Shown: positions 45,206 through 59,200, counted from the stretch's first letter. The stretch is 64,000 bases of DNA from Dendrolimus kikuchii (GCA_019925095.2 CM034409.1:8492501-8556500); one strand, 5' to 3'. A program made the numbers and translations. Notes: generated by a model not told the origin, from the letters alone.

Positions 45206-45450
45206 ACATAAATGACAAAAATAACCAAAATGACCAAAATGTCCAAAATGACCAAATGTTCAAAATTTCCAAAATGACCAAAATGACTAATATCTTCAAA
45301 ATGTCCAAAATGTCGAAAATATCCAAAATAACCAAAATGTCCAAAATGATAAAAATGGCAAAAATTTCCAGTGTTCAAATTGACTAAAACGTGCAAAATG
45401 ATCAAAATGTTCAAAGTGACCAAAATGACCACAATAACAAAAATGAGGAA
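45206..45450 (+). repeat. 9-10 bp tandem repeat (AAAATGACC/AAAATGTCC type)
   Basis: About 25 imperfect units. It lies at the same place in a second family D copy (45180-45820), after 'cgtctatctatccgtaaact' and before 'gataacctttacgtaaatcc'. Confidence 0.8.
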
Positions 45451-45711
45451 AATGGCAAATCACAAAAAAACCGAAAATCTAGCCCACTCTCTGGGATAAC
45501 CTTTACGTAAATCCCGTAATATTCAATTATCCGGGATAAAAAGTATCCCTTGCCCAGTCTCGGTATTAAAATTGCATATATGCCGAATTTCAGCCAAATC
45601 GGTCCAATAGTTTTCCGTAAAAGCATACAAACATAGAGACAAATATACTTTTATCCCAGAAAGTATCCCATTGTTCGGGATAAAAAGTATCCTATGTTCA
45701 TCCTCGGCATC

Positions 45712-45714
<3 letters not shown>

Positions 45715-45760
<46 letters not shown>
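45715..45760. repeat. (TA)n microsatellite
   Basis: About 22 uninterrupted TA units inside a family D copy. Confidence 0.95.
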
Positions 45761-45761
<1 letters not shown>

Positions 45762-45859
45762 TGTGGTTTCAGCCAAATCGATACCGTAGTTTTTCCGTTA
45801 ACAGACAGACAGGCCGAGTTACTTTCGCATTTGTACTCGTAATATTAAATAATAAGGAT

Positions 45860-46230
45860 TGTTGCGGACAGAGAGCAACCCCCTGACCCGCACGCCGGAG
45901 CACATCTACTGTCCGCGCCCCGCATACCGCCGACGCCCATAGCTCGCCGAATTAGCAGCTAGGCGTCGGACGGTACGCGGGATATAGGAGCGGCCTTGGA
46001 GGCAAAAATGATTAATTCTTCATATTAATTCTCATTGACGACTTACCACTCTCTCTCTCGACTCGCTCGCACAATTTGTCATTACGTATACTTCCTTTAT
46101 GTATTATGTTGTGGAATAAATACTTATTTGTGTAAATATTATAATGCTGGCCGCTCGGTTTTTATATTAATATGATTAAAAGCACAGAGTACTTTATATA
46201 TACGGGTAATTAAAAGTAAATATAGTTGGT
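45860..46230 (+). other. possible solo LTR or GC-rich repeat
   Basis: Starts 'tgttgcggacagagagcaac', is GC-rich for about 150 bases and then AT-rich with 'gtggaataaatacttatt', which could be a polyadenylation region. The layout is LTR-like, but no matching end or target duplication was found. Confidence 0.3.
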
Positions 46231-47484
46231 TGCATTTCGAACGTAAGGAAAAAATGGCGTTTTAATTTCTATAGTCCCATTTCAATTTAAATATAATAAT
46301 TATATAATTTTGCCTGGTTCGGATCCATCATATATATTCTAAGTTATATAAATAGTTTAATAATAATCATACAGTCCAATTTTATATCAAGTTTCATTTC
46401 CAAAGAAGAAGCAACTGCCGCCAATAGGGATTTAATTATTTGACTTTATTATCTTTTGACATAAAACAATACTCTAATTCAATTTAATTTTCCGTGGTAA
46501 CGTCAATAATATTTTAATTTTAGCTTACATAAGGCAATGTAGTATTTGCATACTCTATGGGTAATGGCATGTGGACTTACATATGTATAATTTAAGGCTT
46601 ATATAAATGTTATGTAGGTACCATGTCATATGCAAATTAATTTTCATTTCATTTCATCGGTGACACATTATATAGTCTTAATTTTATGAGATCATGTCAG
46701 CAAAGGAGACGGCGGAGCGGGAGAGGGGGCGAGTAGCCGCGCTCGTCTTCCGCCGCAATAAGTAGCGCCATGAACACACGGCGCGGGTGGCGTGGTGTGA
46801 CGGCTTGCAGAAACAACAGGCCGTAATGTCACCCCTATCCAAGCCGCCAAATAGAAGGCGCATCGATGTCCCGCGCGCACCCCTCTCAATTACAAATTGA
46901 GTAATCACACAGTTCTTTTATATATAATTGAATAGTAGAGACCCACTGTACTTATACAGGCTGAATTTTTTAAATGGGCCTTCAAGGCGAATTCTTTAAC
47001 TCATTGAAGTATAATATAACATGTCATCTAAGCTTAAACTATACGAAATAGCGAAAAATACTCAACGGAGTCTCGATGCCAATTTTGACTAAAAAGTGGT
47101 AACATTCGTTTTTTGAAAAATCAATTTCCCTAGTCAGGAATTAAATCAAAGCCCGCTTTTAGGAAAATAATAGGTTACATTTTGTTAAAAATCATTTATG
47201 TCCCTTAGTTTTTGAAGTGAAACTTCTTTAGCATCGTTGTGATTTGAAAATCGATGAAACGAAAAAGTGACACTTAAAAGAGATAAACACATAAAATTCA
47301 ACCTTATTTAATTCAAAATAAAAGAGATTTCTCTTTACCCGTTAGTATTATTTTCAATTTAAATAAAACTTAAAAGATTTCAGATGAATTTTTAGCTCTA
47401 TCTGTATATACTTAACAGCGTTTTATCAGACAAAAAGCGTTTTTGATTGATTGCTCAGCTAATATTTACACACTTTATACAGGT
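46231..47484. other. AT-rich sequence with a GC-rich patch and repeat pieces
   Basis: 46685-46890 is a GC-rich patch of unknown origin with overlapping frames on the minus strand. 46960-47160 is family F. 47214-47300 is a piece of family B. No gene recognised. Confidence 0.4.
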
Positions 47485-48224
47485 GAAAAAAATATATGAG
47501 AAGAAGACGAAGACGTCGCCGCAGCCGAAGACGCAGGCGCCGACATCGCGACAGCGGCTCCCGTCCCAGTAGGGAAGGAAGTTGAAGGGGTCGCCGCTGC
47601 CGCGCCTACCAAATCCCTGTCCACGACCCCGGCCGAGAGCGCGAGTAAAGCTCGCGCGATAACCGGTGTCGTGGGACGGCTGTCCTCGACGTTGCACACC
47701 GATAGGTTGCAAACCGATGTCGTAGGCGCAGGTGAGGCCCGTGCGCTAAACGACACCGTCGTCGTGGGGCACCCGTCCCCTGCCGCCGCCGAACCGGTCG
47801 CTGTGTAGACCGGACTACAGGTGGGCGCTTCGGGGCGGGAATGATCAAACGCGCGAATCGCACCGTCGAGCGCGTGCTCCAGCGAATCTGGGACGCTGCC
47901 GGACGGTGGGATGTCGTCGTGCTCTACATAGGCGCCGTCCCCTTGCACGAGTGAAGCTCGCGCAGAGGTGGGTGGCGTCATGTATGCGTACTGCACTATG
48001 GTGCTTGCAGCGCTCACGGCCAGGCAAACGGCAGAGTTCGCTGCAAGCAGCACGTTCCTATCTATATCCGGGTGTGCTGCGCTCTTGCGCGCGGCACGCC
48101 CGGATGGGGCCCTAGGCGTCATGGGAGCCGGAGGCGGCCCCATCGCGCCGCACCTATCCTCGTGCGTAGCGGTGGTGAGGTCTACCACCGCTGTCGCATC
48201 GCCTACCGAGGCAGGCACACCACT
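47485..48224. other. GC-rich block of unknown origin next to the GH31 remnant
   Basis: About 740 bases, far more GC-rich than either side. The minus strand is open for 255 codons (48242-47475) with an Ala/Pro/Ser/Thr-rich product and no recognised domain. Other frames are open for 60-96 codons too, as expected in GC-rich DNA. It could be LINE ORF1 or other TE material. It abuts the GH31 homology exactly at 48224/48225. Confidence 0.35.
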
Positions 48225-48635
48225 TGCAATGTGCCCAGCCAACCTTCTGAAGAAATAGAAAAGCTTACTAACGATAACTTAAACGATATGTGGCACACAG
48301 TTTACAACAGACCTGGAGAGGCTAATATTGGAAAAGGAAAAGTTATTATATTGAATTTTGATATACAGAATGTACGAAATATACAAAAGGTTGAATATAT
48401 ACCACGGAAAGAGAATGGTGGTAATGGGATATTTTTGCAAGTAAAATATAGGATTTCTTCAGACGGACAAGAGTGGAGTGAATTTTCCGATATTATTACC
48501 TGGGAACGTAATAATTCAGCAAAAATTATCGATCTACATGGTCAGGAAATGAGATATATGGAATTGCACGTTTTAGACAGTGTTACCGGATATGGGTCTG
48601 GAAGGGCTATGAGGTTTTTTGCACTTATGGAATAA
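48225..48635 (+). pseudogene. GH31-protein remnant: C-terminal F5/8C (CBM32-like) domain only
   Basis: 136 codons from CNVPSQPSEE to a TAA match residues about 940-1079 of the two intact GH31 proteins. Shared points include MWHT/LWHT, KVEYIPR/KVEYLPR, GNGIFLQVKYRIS, DGQEWSEFSD, MRYMELHVLDSV and GYGSGRA. Identity is roughly half by eye, so it is an older relative than the 95% pair, and it is on the opposite strand. The catalytic part is missing and replaced by the GC-rich block. The frame stays open upstream into that block (Met at 48072), so a chimeric 187-residue product is possible but unsupported. Confidence 0.8.
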
Positions 48636-48739
48636 ATGCGACTTATATAGGTACTTATGTTATTAAACCGTATTATTGGAATGAAGTTCTTTTACGCGGC
48701 TCACAGAGAGAACTCGCAGCAATCGTCATATAAAGAAAA

Positions 48740-48825
48740 ATGCAAATGTCCATAGGCGATGGTAACCGCTTTCCATCAAGTGGGCCGTCTGCCTGTCTGC
48801 TGATCTCCTGCAATAAAAAAAAAGC
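48740..48825 (+). repeat. family E retroposon, 3' end only
   Basis: 'aaatgtccataggcgatggt' to 'gtctgcctgtctgctgatct' and an A run; strongly 5'-truncated. Confidence 0.75.
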
Positions 48826-49544
48826 ATTATGCCCCCTCTAGTCGACCTGTAAAGGAATTTTTACTATCAATTTCGCACTTTAACTCAATTAAATAAGATC
48901 TAAAATAGTAACCATTACTGTAATAAACAATGTTTCGATATTAGGTTTTGTAACGGCCTTATTCGGGCGCAGCCGCCGCGCATTTGCATATATTTTCTGT
49001 TATATTTAATTTTCTAATTAATTAATATTTTTATATATACATTTACTTTATCCCTGACTTCAGTTTCCCGACCGTACTATAGGTTCATACACTTCGGCAT
49101 TGTTATGAAGGAAACAGTTATAGCATTCACGCGGTAACGGTTTAAAAGCCTGGTAGGAGCGTTGCGCTTTGGCTCACAAAGAGAGGGCGCTTACTGCTAC
49201 TGCGATTGGCTGCCGACGAACAAACACACCTAATCTTAGAATACTGTATAAGGGTTCTATTACACGAGCAACTAAAATTGCTCAATCCCGGTCAATTCAC
49301 GTCAACTATAACGTCACGAAAATATCAAGCAATTTAAGGCGATGGCAATATGTAGCAAGCTGTTGTTGACATACAGCAACATAAAAAATTAACCCCCCTC
49401 CCCCCTTCTCGGCCGCCGGCCTGTTCCTCTCGCGGAAACAAGACGTAGTTAAACGAGACAGAAAGAAAATTACCTAAAAATTTCCAAAGCGATTGGATAT
49501 TCGGCAACCCATATGGCGACGTTAAGAAATATGATTTTTTTATT
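48826..49544. other. intergenic, nothing recognised
   Basis: Contains a short GC-rich phrase near 48965 and a pyrimidine run at 49390-49410; no gene or repeat assigned. Confidence 0.4.
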
Positions 49545-49835
49545 TTTTATTGCTAGAGCATTGATGGAAGGGGTTACCGTCGCTTATGAACATTAGCAAC
49601 ACTAAAGATGATACCAATGTGCTGCCGCTCTCTAAAGGGAAACTGGAACCCGGCCACTAATAGCAGAACACAACTCATAGTTGTTACGGCGGCATAGTCT
49701 AGACCAGGGGTGGTAGCCATTCAGACGGGCAAATATCCTACCACCTGGCTGTGGGTTGTTTTGTCGCCTCCTACGACAGGCAGCAGTAATTAGTATTCTT
49801 TCTCCGTTCCTGCACGTAAAAATAAAATAATTATA
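49545..49835 (-). repeat. family E retroposon, near full length
   Basis: Reverse copy from 'tattttttattgctagagca' to 'tctttctccgttcctgcacg'. Confidence 0.75.
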
Positions 49836-52800
49836 CATGGAGCATAATAAAACTACGTTTTAACGGTTTTAAGCGCGGTAATTTATTAGTTTTATTATGT
49901 TTACTAGTCGCGAAACCTTAAGAAAATATTATATATGAAACAATTAGAAGCAATATTCCGGAAACAATCTCCAGATTGATCCATTACTGTTGCCAAGCAA
50001 TAATTCCTCAAAAAATTGCCCATGTAAAACTACCTTTAAAGGAGTTAGTAGGAACATTGGTTTAGGTTTAACATTGACATTAATTATGATTGTGCATATT
50101 AAATATATATAATAAGTTAGTAAGATGCAAAATTAGAATATTAAATAAAATAAACAAATATAATTTAGTATTAATAAAACCATGGAAAATAAATACTAAT
50201 AAAACGCAAGAAATACTTAGGTAAAGTAATTGTGAATTGAAAATAATAACAAACCTTAGATACTTCGTGATATTGTTGAGGAATTGTTTACACCATTTCT
50301 CTTTGATTAATGTCTATGAAAGAGGTGATCTTTATTAAGGTTATCTTGAAAGATTTTTTTTCATTCGCATTTTATTTATTATCTAGGCTTTTGCAACATT
50401 TCAATAATAAATATTTTAATCGTATTGTCATATGTTTACAATCTATACAGATAAACAAAATTGAAGTGTCTGTTTGTAATATCATAATTACAGCTTTTTA
50501 CTAAATGCATATGAAAATATGTACGGTACTTAAAACAAAAAAAATGTTGTCTGTCAGTTGTTTGTTTCGGCTAATATCTGAAAGAGCTGGATCGATTTTG
50601 GCGGGACTTTCATTGGCTAGCTGATATTATAAGGAGTAACTTAGGCCACTTTTAATTTAGAAAAAAAATTGAAAGGGGTACAAAGGCATACATACATAAT
50701 TTCACGCCAGTTCCCTTGCGGGGTAGGTTAAAGGCAAATAAAATTAAATTAAATTCTACGCGAACGAAGTCGCGGGTAACAGCTAGTAACTCATATTTGC
50801 AATAAACGTCCTATTTCATCTAATTCGAGAAATATTTATGTTAAATAAATTACCTACTGAGATAGCAGAACAATACTGCTTCAAAATTGAAGTCGTTGTT
50901 TCTGTTGATATTACACAATTCAACCAAACACAATAAATTTCTTTGAAATGTATTAGGTGGGCCGTCACACTGTCTTCTGAACTCCAGCAATAGAAAAGGC
51001 ACAGAAAAGAAAGGATAGGTACTACATGGAACGATTCAATTTTATATGACCATGGATCACTGAACGCCTAAGTTTTTTGAAGTCAAGATTTTAAGTCTAA
51101 GAATTTGCTGTCTGTCATCGAAAACCGCGTCCAGATCGCCCTAGTCGTTTTTACGAGAATCCCGAACAAACAGACAAGGAAACTAAAAAAAATGTATAGT
51201 GTTCTCCATTGTTTATATAGTCTACTAGCTGTCCCGGCAGACGATTTCCTGCCCTGAAAAAATAAAAATCTAGGCCCCGATTCTAGTGCCACCTAACGGT
51301 TCCAATTGTGAATCTAAACCATCCGGGGACCCACTTAAACACAGACAAAAAGTTTTATCAAAATCAGTAATGTCGTTCTCAAGTTATATGCGTACATACA
51401 TTTCTACATATAAGATTCATTTTTATATATAAGATTCCGGTTTTTTTTCATAGCTTCAATGTACAGACAACAGACACGGTACGTTTAGAATTTTAGAATC
51501 TTATAGATAAATAGATTATACGTCAGTTAATGATTTCTCGCAGTAAACTGACGATATATGGAATACAGTACAAAGTTATAAAGAAAATAAAGTTAAAAAA
51601 AAACGATTAAAGCAGTCGATTCATCTAATGAAATAAGTTTTTTGCTTTTTTATACATTTTTACATGAAAACAAACCGGTTCGTACTTCCTTTATTGTTAG
51701 TGTACAGTAGTTTTTCAAGTGAGTCTTCAGGCCCAATATTAAACTATACGGAATAGTGAAAGACACCGAAGAGTCTCGGCGCCAATTTTGATGAAAACTA
51801 AAGCGGTATAATATTTTTTTTTAAATCATTTACGTCAGTGTTAGGAATCGAATCGGCTAATTTTGAAGAAAAAGTAGTCTGTATTATAACACCAACCCAC
51901 AACACACAGCTACACAACAGTGTAGATTTTAAGAATTAATTTCTATAAAAGGGCAAAGTAAGGGGGAGAATATATATGGTTGAGATTCATAGAATACGGA
52001 TTTGTCGTAAGTAAATTTAGTCAATGTACCTCACTAATCGACATATCAACGCACAGCCCAAACATGCGTGTTTTTTCATTACCATAAGTATGCACTAAGA
52101 AAGGATTTTTGAAAATTCAACCCTTAAGGAGGTGAAAAAGGGGATGACAGTCCGTCATTTTCACAATACGTAGCACAAAAATTAATATATCTGCTTTTGG
52201 TTAGAAAAAATTACACGTGTATCGGCGTTCTTGAAAATCAACCCCTAAGGGGTAATAAAGGGGATGAAAGTTAGTTCAAACTATGTCTATTTATACTTTA
52301 CTATATATGACTGTTCTTCCTTTTTATTTTACTTCTTTCTAATGTAATGATACCCAGACATCAATTGTTAAAAGTATTCTCTCAATCAGGTTGCCTGGAA
52401 GTGATCGCTTTAAGCGATACTGCGTTTTGTTTTTCTATTAAACTATTGTAATTATTCATCATCATCATCATCATAACTTCGCGCCAATTCCCTTGCGGGG
52501 TAGGCATGAACAACAACAACAACAATAATTGTTCATTCTGTAATTGTTTATTTTAGTGAACAATAAGGTGTTTTCTATTCTACTCTATTTTTAATTTACG
52601 CGGGCAAAGCCGCGAGCAACAGCTAATATCTTCATAAATGTAGTAATGCGCAAGCGAAACATCGAACTTTATTTAGGTCGTACCTTAGGCCCGGTTCCTA
52701 TATCTTACCGACCGTGCATTTAAAATTCAAATTCATTTAAAATGTGACATAAGTAGTAGGATATAAGACATCTAATGTCAAAATCCAACCGATGGTAGGG

Positions 52801-53230
52801 CAAGTGAATGAGTAAGACATAGAAACCGGCCACTAATCATATGAAGTCGCCGTAAATCTAAGAGAACTCTATTTACGAAAGGAGATTTCATAATAGATTC
52901 TTGGGCTCAGATTGTAAAAAGATGAGAATGATTTTAAAAATATTTTACGTTAATATTTTTTAAAACTGTAATGGATTTAGCTATTTTGAATGAATGAAAC
53001 ATGTGGTGTGTTTCCATATTGTTAATTATTAATAATATATATAATAGTGTCTTATCTGTGATTTTATTTTTAAGAAGTCTCGTATTCCAGATATAATTCA
53101 GTACGGTTTTATTCCGTTTTGTAATAGAAAAAATAACGCCTTTTTAAAGCCATATCTCATTATATTTCTTTGGCCCAAAACTCCCCGTCTCCTTCGCAAA
53201 ACGTCATACTTTAATACTGGCAGGAGCACC
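49836..53230. other. repeat-rich intergenic region, no gene recognised
   Basis: Holds LINE 3' ends at about 50692-50728 and 52466-52503 (both minus, 'cgccagttcccttgcggggt'), a repeat at 51225-51440 ('ctgtcccggcagacgatttc', related to 55480-55640), a family F piece at 51715-51870, and fragments of the 9270 family at 52060-52300. The rest is AT-rich. Confidence 0.45.
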
Positions 53231-56200
53231 TCAACCCTGTTGCAATTCCTCCGCATTTCTCACCGTTATGATAGTACAAACAGACGTCACCGAATCAAAA
53301 ACACAACTAATCGACAAATCTTCAAGCACACAACTGTATTCATGATCGGGATACCTGGTACGGACGTAATGCGACCTCGGGTCCTCTGATAGGAGGCTTT
53401 CTATATTATTCTTAAAGGCTGGTGCTCTGTCACCGATCAATTCGGCCAGTCTCGAATATGCATCGTCGGTGAACATGACGTTGTATGTCTGCGTGGGTGG
53501 GTTCGATAGCCAAGACGCTACACGTATACCGTCGTGGGTTATATTGGCCATGGCGATTTGGGGTGGTGTGAACCTCTCCTGGCCGTCTGGGGCGCCTCTT
53601 TCGTAGTCTGGTCGGCGGAGTGGAGATCTGAACATAATAATGCTTGTATTAGACGGACTATCCCTATTAATATTAGAAATGCGAAAGTAACTCTGTCTGT
53701 CTGTTCCGTTTTCACGGAAAAACTACTGCACCGATTTGGCTGAAACTAAGTATATATATACATTTTTTTTTCGATGCCGAGAATGAACATAGGATACTTT
53801 TTATCCCGAAAAATTGGATAGTTTCCGGGATAAAAATATATTTGTCTTTCTGTTTGTTATACTTTTACGGAAAAACTACTGGACCGATTTAGTTAAAATT
53901 CAGTACACATGTAATTTTAATACCGAGGGTGGACAAGGGATACCTCTTATCCCGGATAATGGGATAGATTTATGTAAAGGTTATCCCAAAAAGTGGGATA
54001 GGTTTTTTGTGATTTTCCATTTTCGTCATTTTGGTCATCTTTGTTTTTTTTGTCATTTATGTAGTTTTCATAGACGGGGGATAGATAAATATAGCTAGGA
54101 CGGTTTGAAATAAAGGATGAAAGTATGGATAAGACCAATCATTTCTCAAGCTTATAGATATAAAAGTTCATCGTCTATAAAAAATGCGATAGTAACTCGA
54201 TATGACTTTCCGTTAAGCTTTCACGGAATACTACTAGGAATGTTGGATCGGTTTTGCTGTAATTTTGTTGAAATGTAGTCTAATACCGAAAATGGCCATA
54301 AATACTTTTCATGCCCGGAGATGGGATAGTTTGCGATATAAAATGAAATTAAACCTCCGAGTGCAAATAGTAATAACAAAAAAATCGAGTACAATGTAAC
54401 CTGTATTAACGCCTGCTCTTTAAACAAGAGGCACGCACTAGAGGTTGTACCGCGGCGTACCTCTAGTTACAGATAATTTAAGAATTTCCTTTGAGTCAGG
54501 TGGCCTGGAAGAGATCGCTTTTAGCGATAAGGGCGCCTTTTGTTTTACCGAGTAACTATTGTCTTGTTGTGTATTTTTGTATTTTTTGTTTTGTTGTCTA
54601 TGCCCACGTCTAGACGGATCAACGAAATTGGGGGGTATTTGACAGTCAAATCAACTGAGACGCTTTTTATCATCGCACAAAATATCATAGCCTCCTTGAT
54701 TTTGTATGAGAATGCTTATGACATCACACACGGCTACAGAAAAGTGGCCGAAACGTCGGAATAATAAAAAATAAATAAATTTCCGCGCTTAAAACCGTTA
54801 AAACGTAGTTTTATTATGTATACGAGTGGCGAAAACTTAAGAAAATATTAAATCAATATAGTGTAGAAAACTGCATAGCAAAACGTAAAGAAAAGTAGCG
54901 GCCAATATGATTTCAAGTACCTAATACGTAATGAATGACATGTGGGCAACCTGACGACGTATTTGTTATTGAATTACAGCAATGCTTGTCTAAATCGCAA
55001 TTGCAGCGCCATCTATTTTGCTATTATCGTAAGCTAGCTCTGTATCGAGTTTCATTTAAATTCGTCCAGTAGTTTTCACGTGATGCTCTAACAAACAGAC
55101 AGACAAAAATTCTAAAAATTGCATTTTCGTTATCTCCTGGACCGAATTATCGCCCATGATTTTTTTCCAATTCTTAAACGCAATGTAAGAACTCGAACCA
55201 TTTACAGATTTATTATAGTATATGGATTATTGAGATGAGATAATACCTCGCACTGAAACTCCCATCCAGCATATCTTCACTTGAGGGTGATTCAGGCGAG
55301 GGTGATATCAGGGTCATCAGATTGGCTGGTTCCGGGGAAGGCAGCTCGTCTTCGAAGGGAGATCTTGAAGGAGTGTCTGTGTCAATGCCAATAGGATGAC
55401 AGATTCGAGGGCTTAAGCTAAAACAATTGGTGTAAAAGCTTGTTTTTAATCATGTTTATTTAATATTCATTTATTTATTAATTAGCAGACAGATATTGTC
55501 CTGCCCTGAAAAAATAAAAATGCAGAACCCGATCCCAGCGCCAACTACCGGATCTAATTGTGAATCTTAACCATTCTTGAAAGCATGTGAAAATACATAA
55601 AAAATTTCATTAAAATCGGTCTAACCATTTAGAATACTAACTTTTATTATTTATTAACAAAAAAAGGCCATGCCAGTGCGAATCAAGATCCGTTCGACTA
55701 ACAGACGATCAAATATCTGTAGTCTCCAAAATTCACAGTAAATCAATTTCAGTTAAAACAAGATTGATTCAATATTGAGCCGAGATGTTTTACAGACTAC
55801 CAATACTGTCAAGTAACGATTCCAATTTGATTGGATTGCCATTATGAGTTACAATCTCGGGGCCCCAATGTGATATATAAGAGTAGACGGACAAATACAT
55901 GGACAAAATTAGCACTTTTATAAGGGTTCGGTTTTTCAAAAAAGGGCCACACAAATAATAGCTGACCTATTTAGGCACGAGATGGTTTGGCGTGTGTGAG
56001 CGTAGCGAGGGCGCTAATAATTATAGTGCCTAAATAGACCTTTCAACCGAGGTTAATACTCTGCTTTTTGTTTTGAATATGAGGAAAGTAAATAAAAACT
56101 GATTAGTTAAACCAGCCACTACTTCTCTCTTGATTCCCGGGATAAAAAGTAGTGCAGATTGCTTTGATGCCTTATGGTGTAAAAAAACAGCTTCGTTACT

Positions 56201-59200
56201 AAGCAGATTGCGTGGTAACAGCACCAGCATTCCGAAGGGAATAGCCAATAACTTTGACTGCCGACTGATTTGGTCCTTCATTAGGACCAAATCAGTGTTA
56301 GTCATTATTTACTACAATAGATATAAGGAAAAAATATTACTAAAAATATGATTGTGTATGTTTATATGTGATTGGAATTCTTCGACAACGCCGCTTTGTT
56401 ACGGCGCGTCGGTGAGGGGGCTTCGAGTATGAGCTCTTTGCCCCGGCTGCAGCTCGGAGGGCGACTACCCTCCGGTAACGTGATGTGGGAGCCGCCGTAG
56501 TGTCGGCGGCTCGCACGTGCCAATCAGCGGCTTTCGTTGGCCATCGCGGGCTTCGCGTTGGCTACGTCCGCGGCTTGGTTGGCCTGTCTCGGCTTTCGAT
56601 GGCCATCCTGGGCTTCGGTTGGCCATCTTTGGCGTCTGATGGCCTATCTGCGGCGTTAGGGGCTTAATTCGCTACCTCTACATCGCCCTAATCCCGACGA
56701 ATGAGGTCACGAGGGGTCGATATCCAGGTACGTTTCTTCCTCCATTCTGGGGGTCGCGCATGTAGCGGGGCTATCCCGTTCAGGTGGGTATGGCGGCAGT
56801 TGTCGGCGCTGTCGAACATCCGACGCGCCGACATCGCCACGAACTCCTCCACCGACGGGACGCCCAAGTCGCGGGTGATGACGTCATTCCTGCCGTATCG
56901 ACCCGCATCCGTGCACATTCGCAAGGCGATGTTCTGCTGACTTTGCAGCAGCTTCTTGCTGGTAGCCGAGCATAGCGCGTACCATGCCGGAGCTGCATAT
57001 GTGAGCCTCGAGCGGAGATAGGTTCTTGTAGACCCCGATCTTCGTCCTCAGGGGCAGATTGGATGATAGGACAGGTCGGAGCTGGGCTCTGGCGGCGCGT
57101 GTGTTATTCACGGCCTTCTCCACTTGGAGCCTCATGCTCAACGACCTGTCGATGTGTACCCCGAGGTACTTGACCGAGGTCTGCCACTCGATCTCTTGAC
57201 CTCGAAGCTTGAGCTGCGTCGGCATGACGTTCCGGCGGGGGACTAGTAGCGCGGCAGTCTTCCCCACGTTGACCGCCATGCGCCACCTGTCCAGCCACGC
57301 CGGTATCCTGTCTAGCACGCGCTGCATTCGGCGAGCCGCTTGTTCAGTATTCATAGAGGTAGTGAAAAAGGCGCTGTCGTCCGCGTACAACCAGCGTCAA
57401 ATCCGATTCCCCGGGTCGCAAGAAGCCCTCTAGGGTCGGTACGTCGTCTGTATACAAACCGTGTTTATCTGTGTGAATGTATTGGACTGTGTTGTAATAA
57501 ATAAATTATTATTATTATTATATATTCTCTGCCTACCCCCATGGGAAAGAGGTGTGAATATGTCAGCTATTTCGTCCATACTTGACTTGACATTCCCGCG
57601 GGATTCCCGTGCCACAAAGTATCGCACCATTTAAAAAAGTAACCTATTGTTTTAGTGGAAGTGTCGGAATAACCTAATTTTTATGCACCTGACTAACTTC
57701 ATAATTATCTATGATATTAAAAATAGGTGAAAACCGCATCGTAATCGGCATAGTAGTTTTTATGTGAATCCTGAACAGACAAGAAATCTAAAAAAATTGC
57801 ATTGTGTTTTACACCATTTATATAGTCTATTCCAGTTTTTTTTTATATAGCTTCAACATACATACATGGCATGTTTAGAGTATAATATTATAGAAAAAGA
57901 CTGGAGGCAGAAGAAACAGCCACCCATGTCCTGCTTGAATGAGAAATGGCTCGATGCAGGGCGAAGTATCTAGACATCCCAGGTGACCTCGAAAAGTGTT
58001 CGACAATGTTAAAAAGCTGATGGGCTACCTGAAAACCCTTCATCCACCCTTGCACACAAAAAATTAAAGGATATATCATCAAATTGCTGAAACCACCCAC
58101 TTGCAGAAGAAGACATATAAACAACCCTTATCTTATTTTACACTATATAACATACAGAACATACACACATAGACGACAACAAATAATTACCTGCCCACAT
58201 CACAAACGTCATCTAAATTCAAAGCACTCAAAGTGATTGCCCCATCGCTAGTACCTTCAGTTGGAGGCCTGACAGTTGCTGGTATGTTAGGTTCAACATA
58301 TATTGCCGATGGATAATCATATTGCGGAATGTACGGCTTTATGTCCAACACTGGGGTGCCATTTACCATGTCTACGCCTGAGAAGTGAATTTTATTACCT
58401 GAAAAAGAAAAACAATATGGGAATCTGTCTTTTCTTTCCTTATCCCGACTATTTGGAGTCAGCATAATGTCTTTTCCTTCTATACACTTCTATTCTGACA
58501 GCAGTTTTCTTAGACAGTTGGCAGATATTATGATTCTCTTCAACCGAATATCCCCTCTAGTCTATGGTTTTTTCATTAATGCCACATACCTAACATAACG
58601 TAACATTGATAGTAACGTCCACCATAATTTGACTATGCCTCTGTCATGTCTGTTCCCCTGCTTCCTTGGCGAAACTAAAGATATGTGACCACTAATTGTG
58701 GAAATGTGGTCTAGATGAAGGAATTGTGGAGCATATATTCTTTCATTGTCCCAAAATTACTACTCATATTTGTGTTTAAGTTAGTACTGTATACCTTCAA
58801 TGCTCTGTATCTTGACTAGTGATAGACCAATGGGACACGGTCTATGTGGAGATCTGGTGGCGAACACGCCGCGTCGCTCACCACCAAGCCTAGGTGGCGC
58901 CACTTTCGCTGAGACACAAGTACTCTCTGTTGCGTGGAAATGGAAAATTATCCTGCAAAACATTCACAAATTCAAGATAAGGGGCTAATAAATACAGATA
59001 AGGGGCTGTTATATCCAGCTTACCAATTTAGCAAATTTTCCTTAGTCTGGTAGACCCACTATACTCAATGTGTGGTCCACAGGGTATATGCAAACTGTTG
59101 AATTTTTGTAAGTAACATATTACATAGTTGTGTTATAAGACAGATTTATCTTAGTAACACAACTAGATAGGTCGTAAGTCTAATACATCTATGTGGCCCT

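Noticed and set aside
46684..46908. Minus-strand ORFs in a GC-rich patch
   Set aside because: Low-complexity, overlapping in two frames, no family motif; probably TE sequence.
54540..54764. 74-codon ORF with a hydrophobic start resembling a small membrane protein
   Set aside because: It lies in TRMO intron 6 in repeat sequence and its tail (KVAETSE region) belongs to a repeat tag; likely chance.
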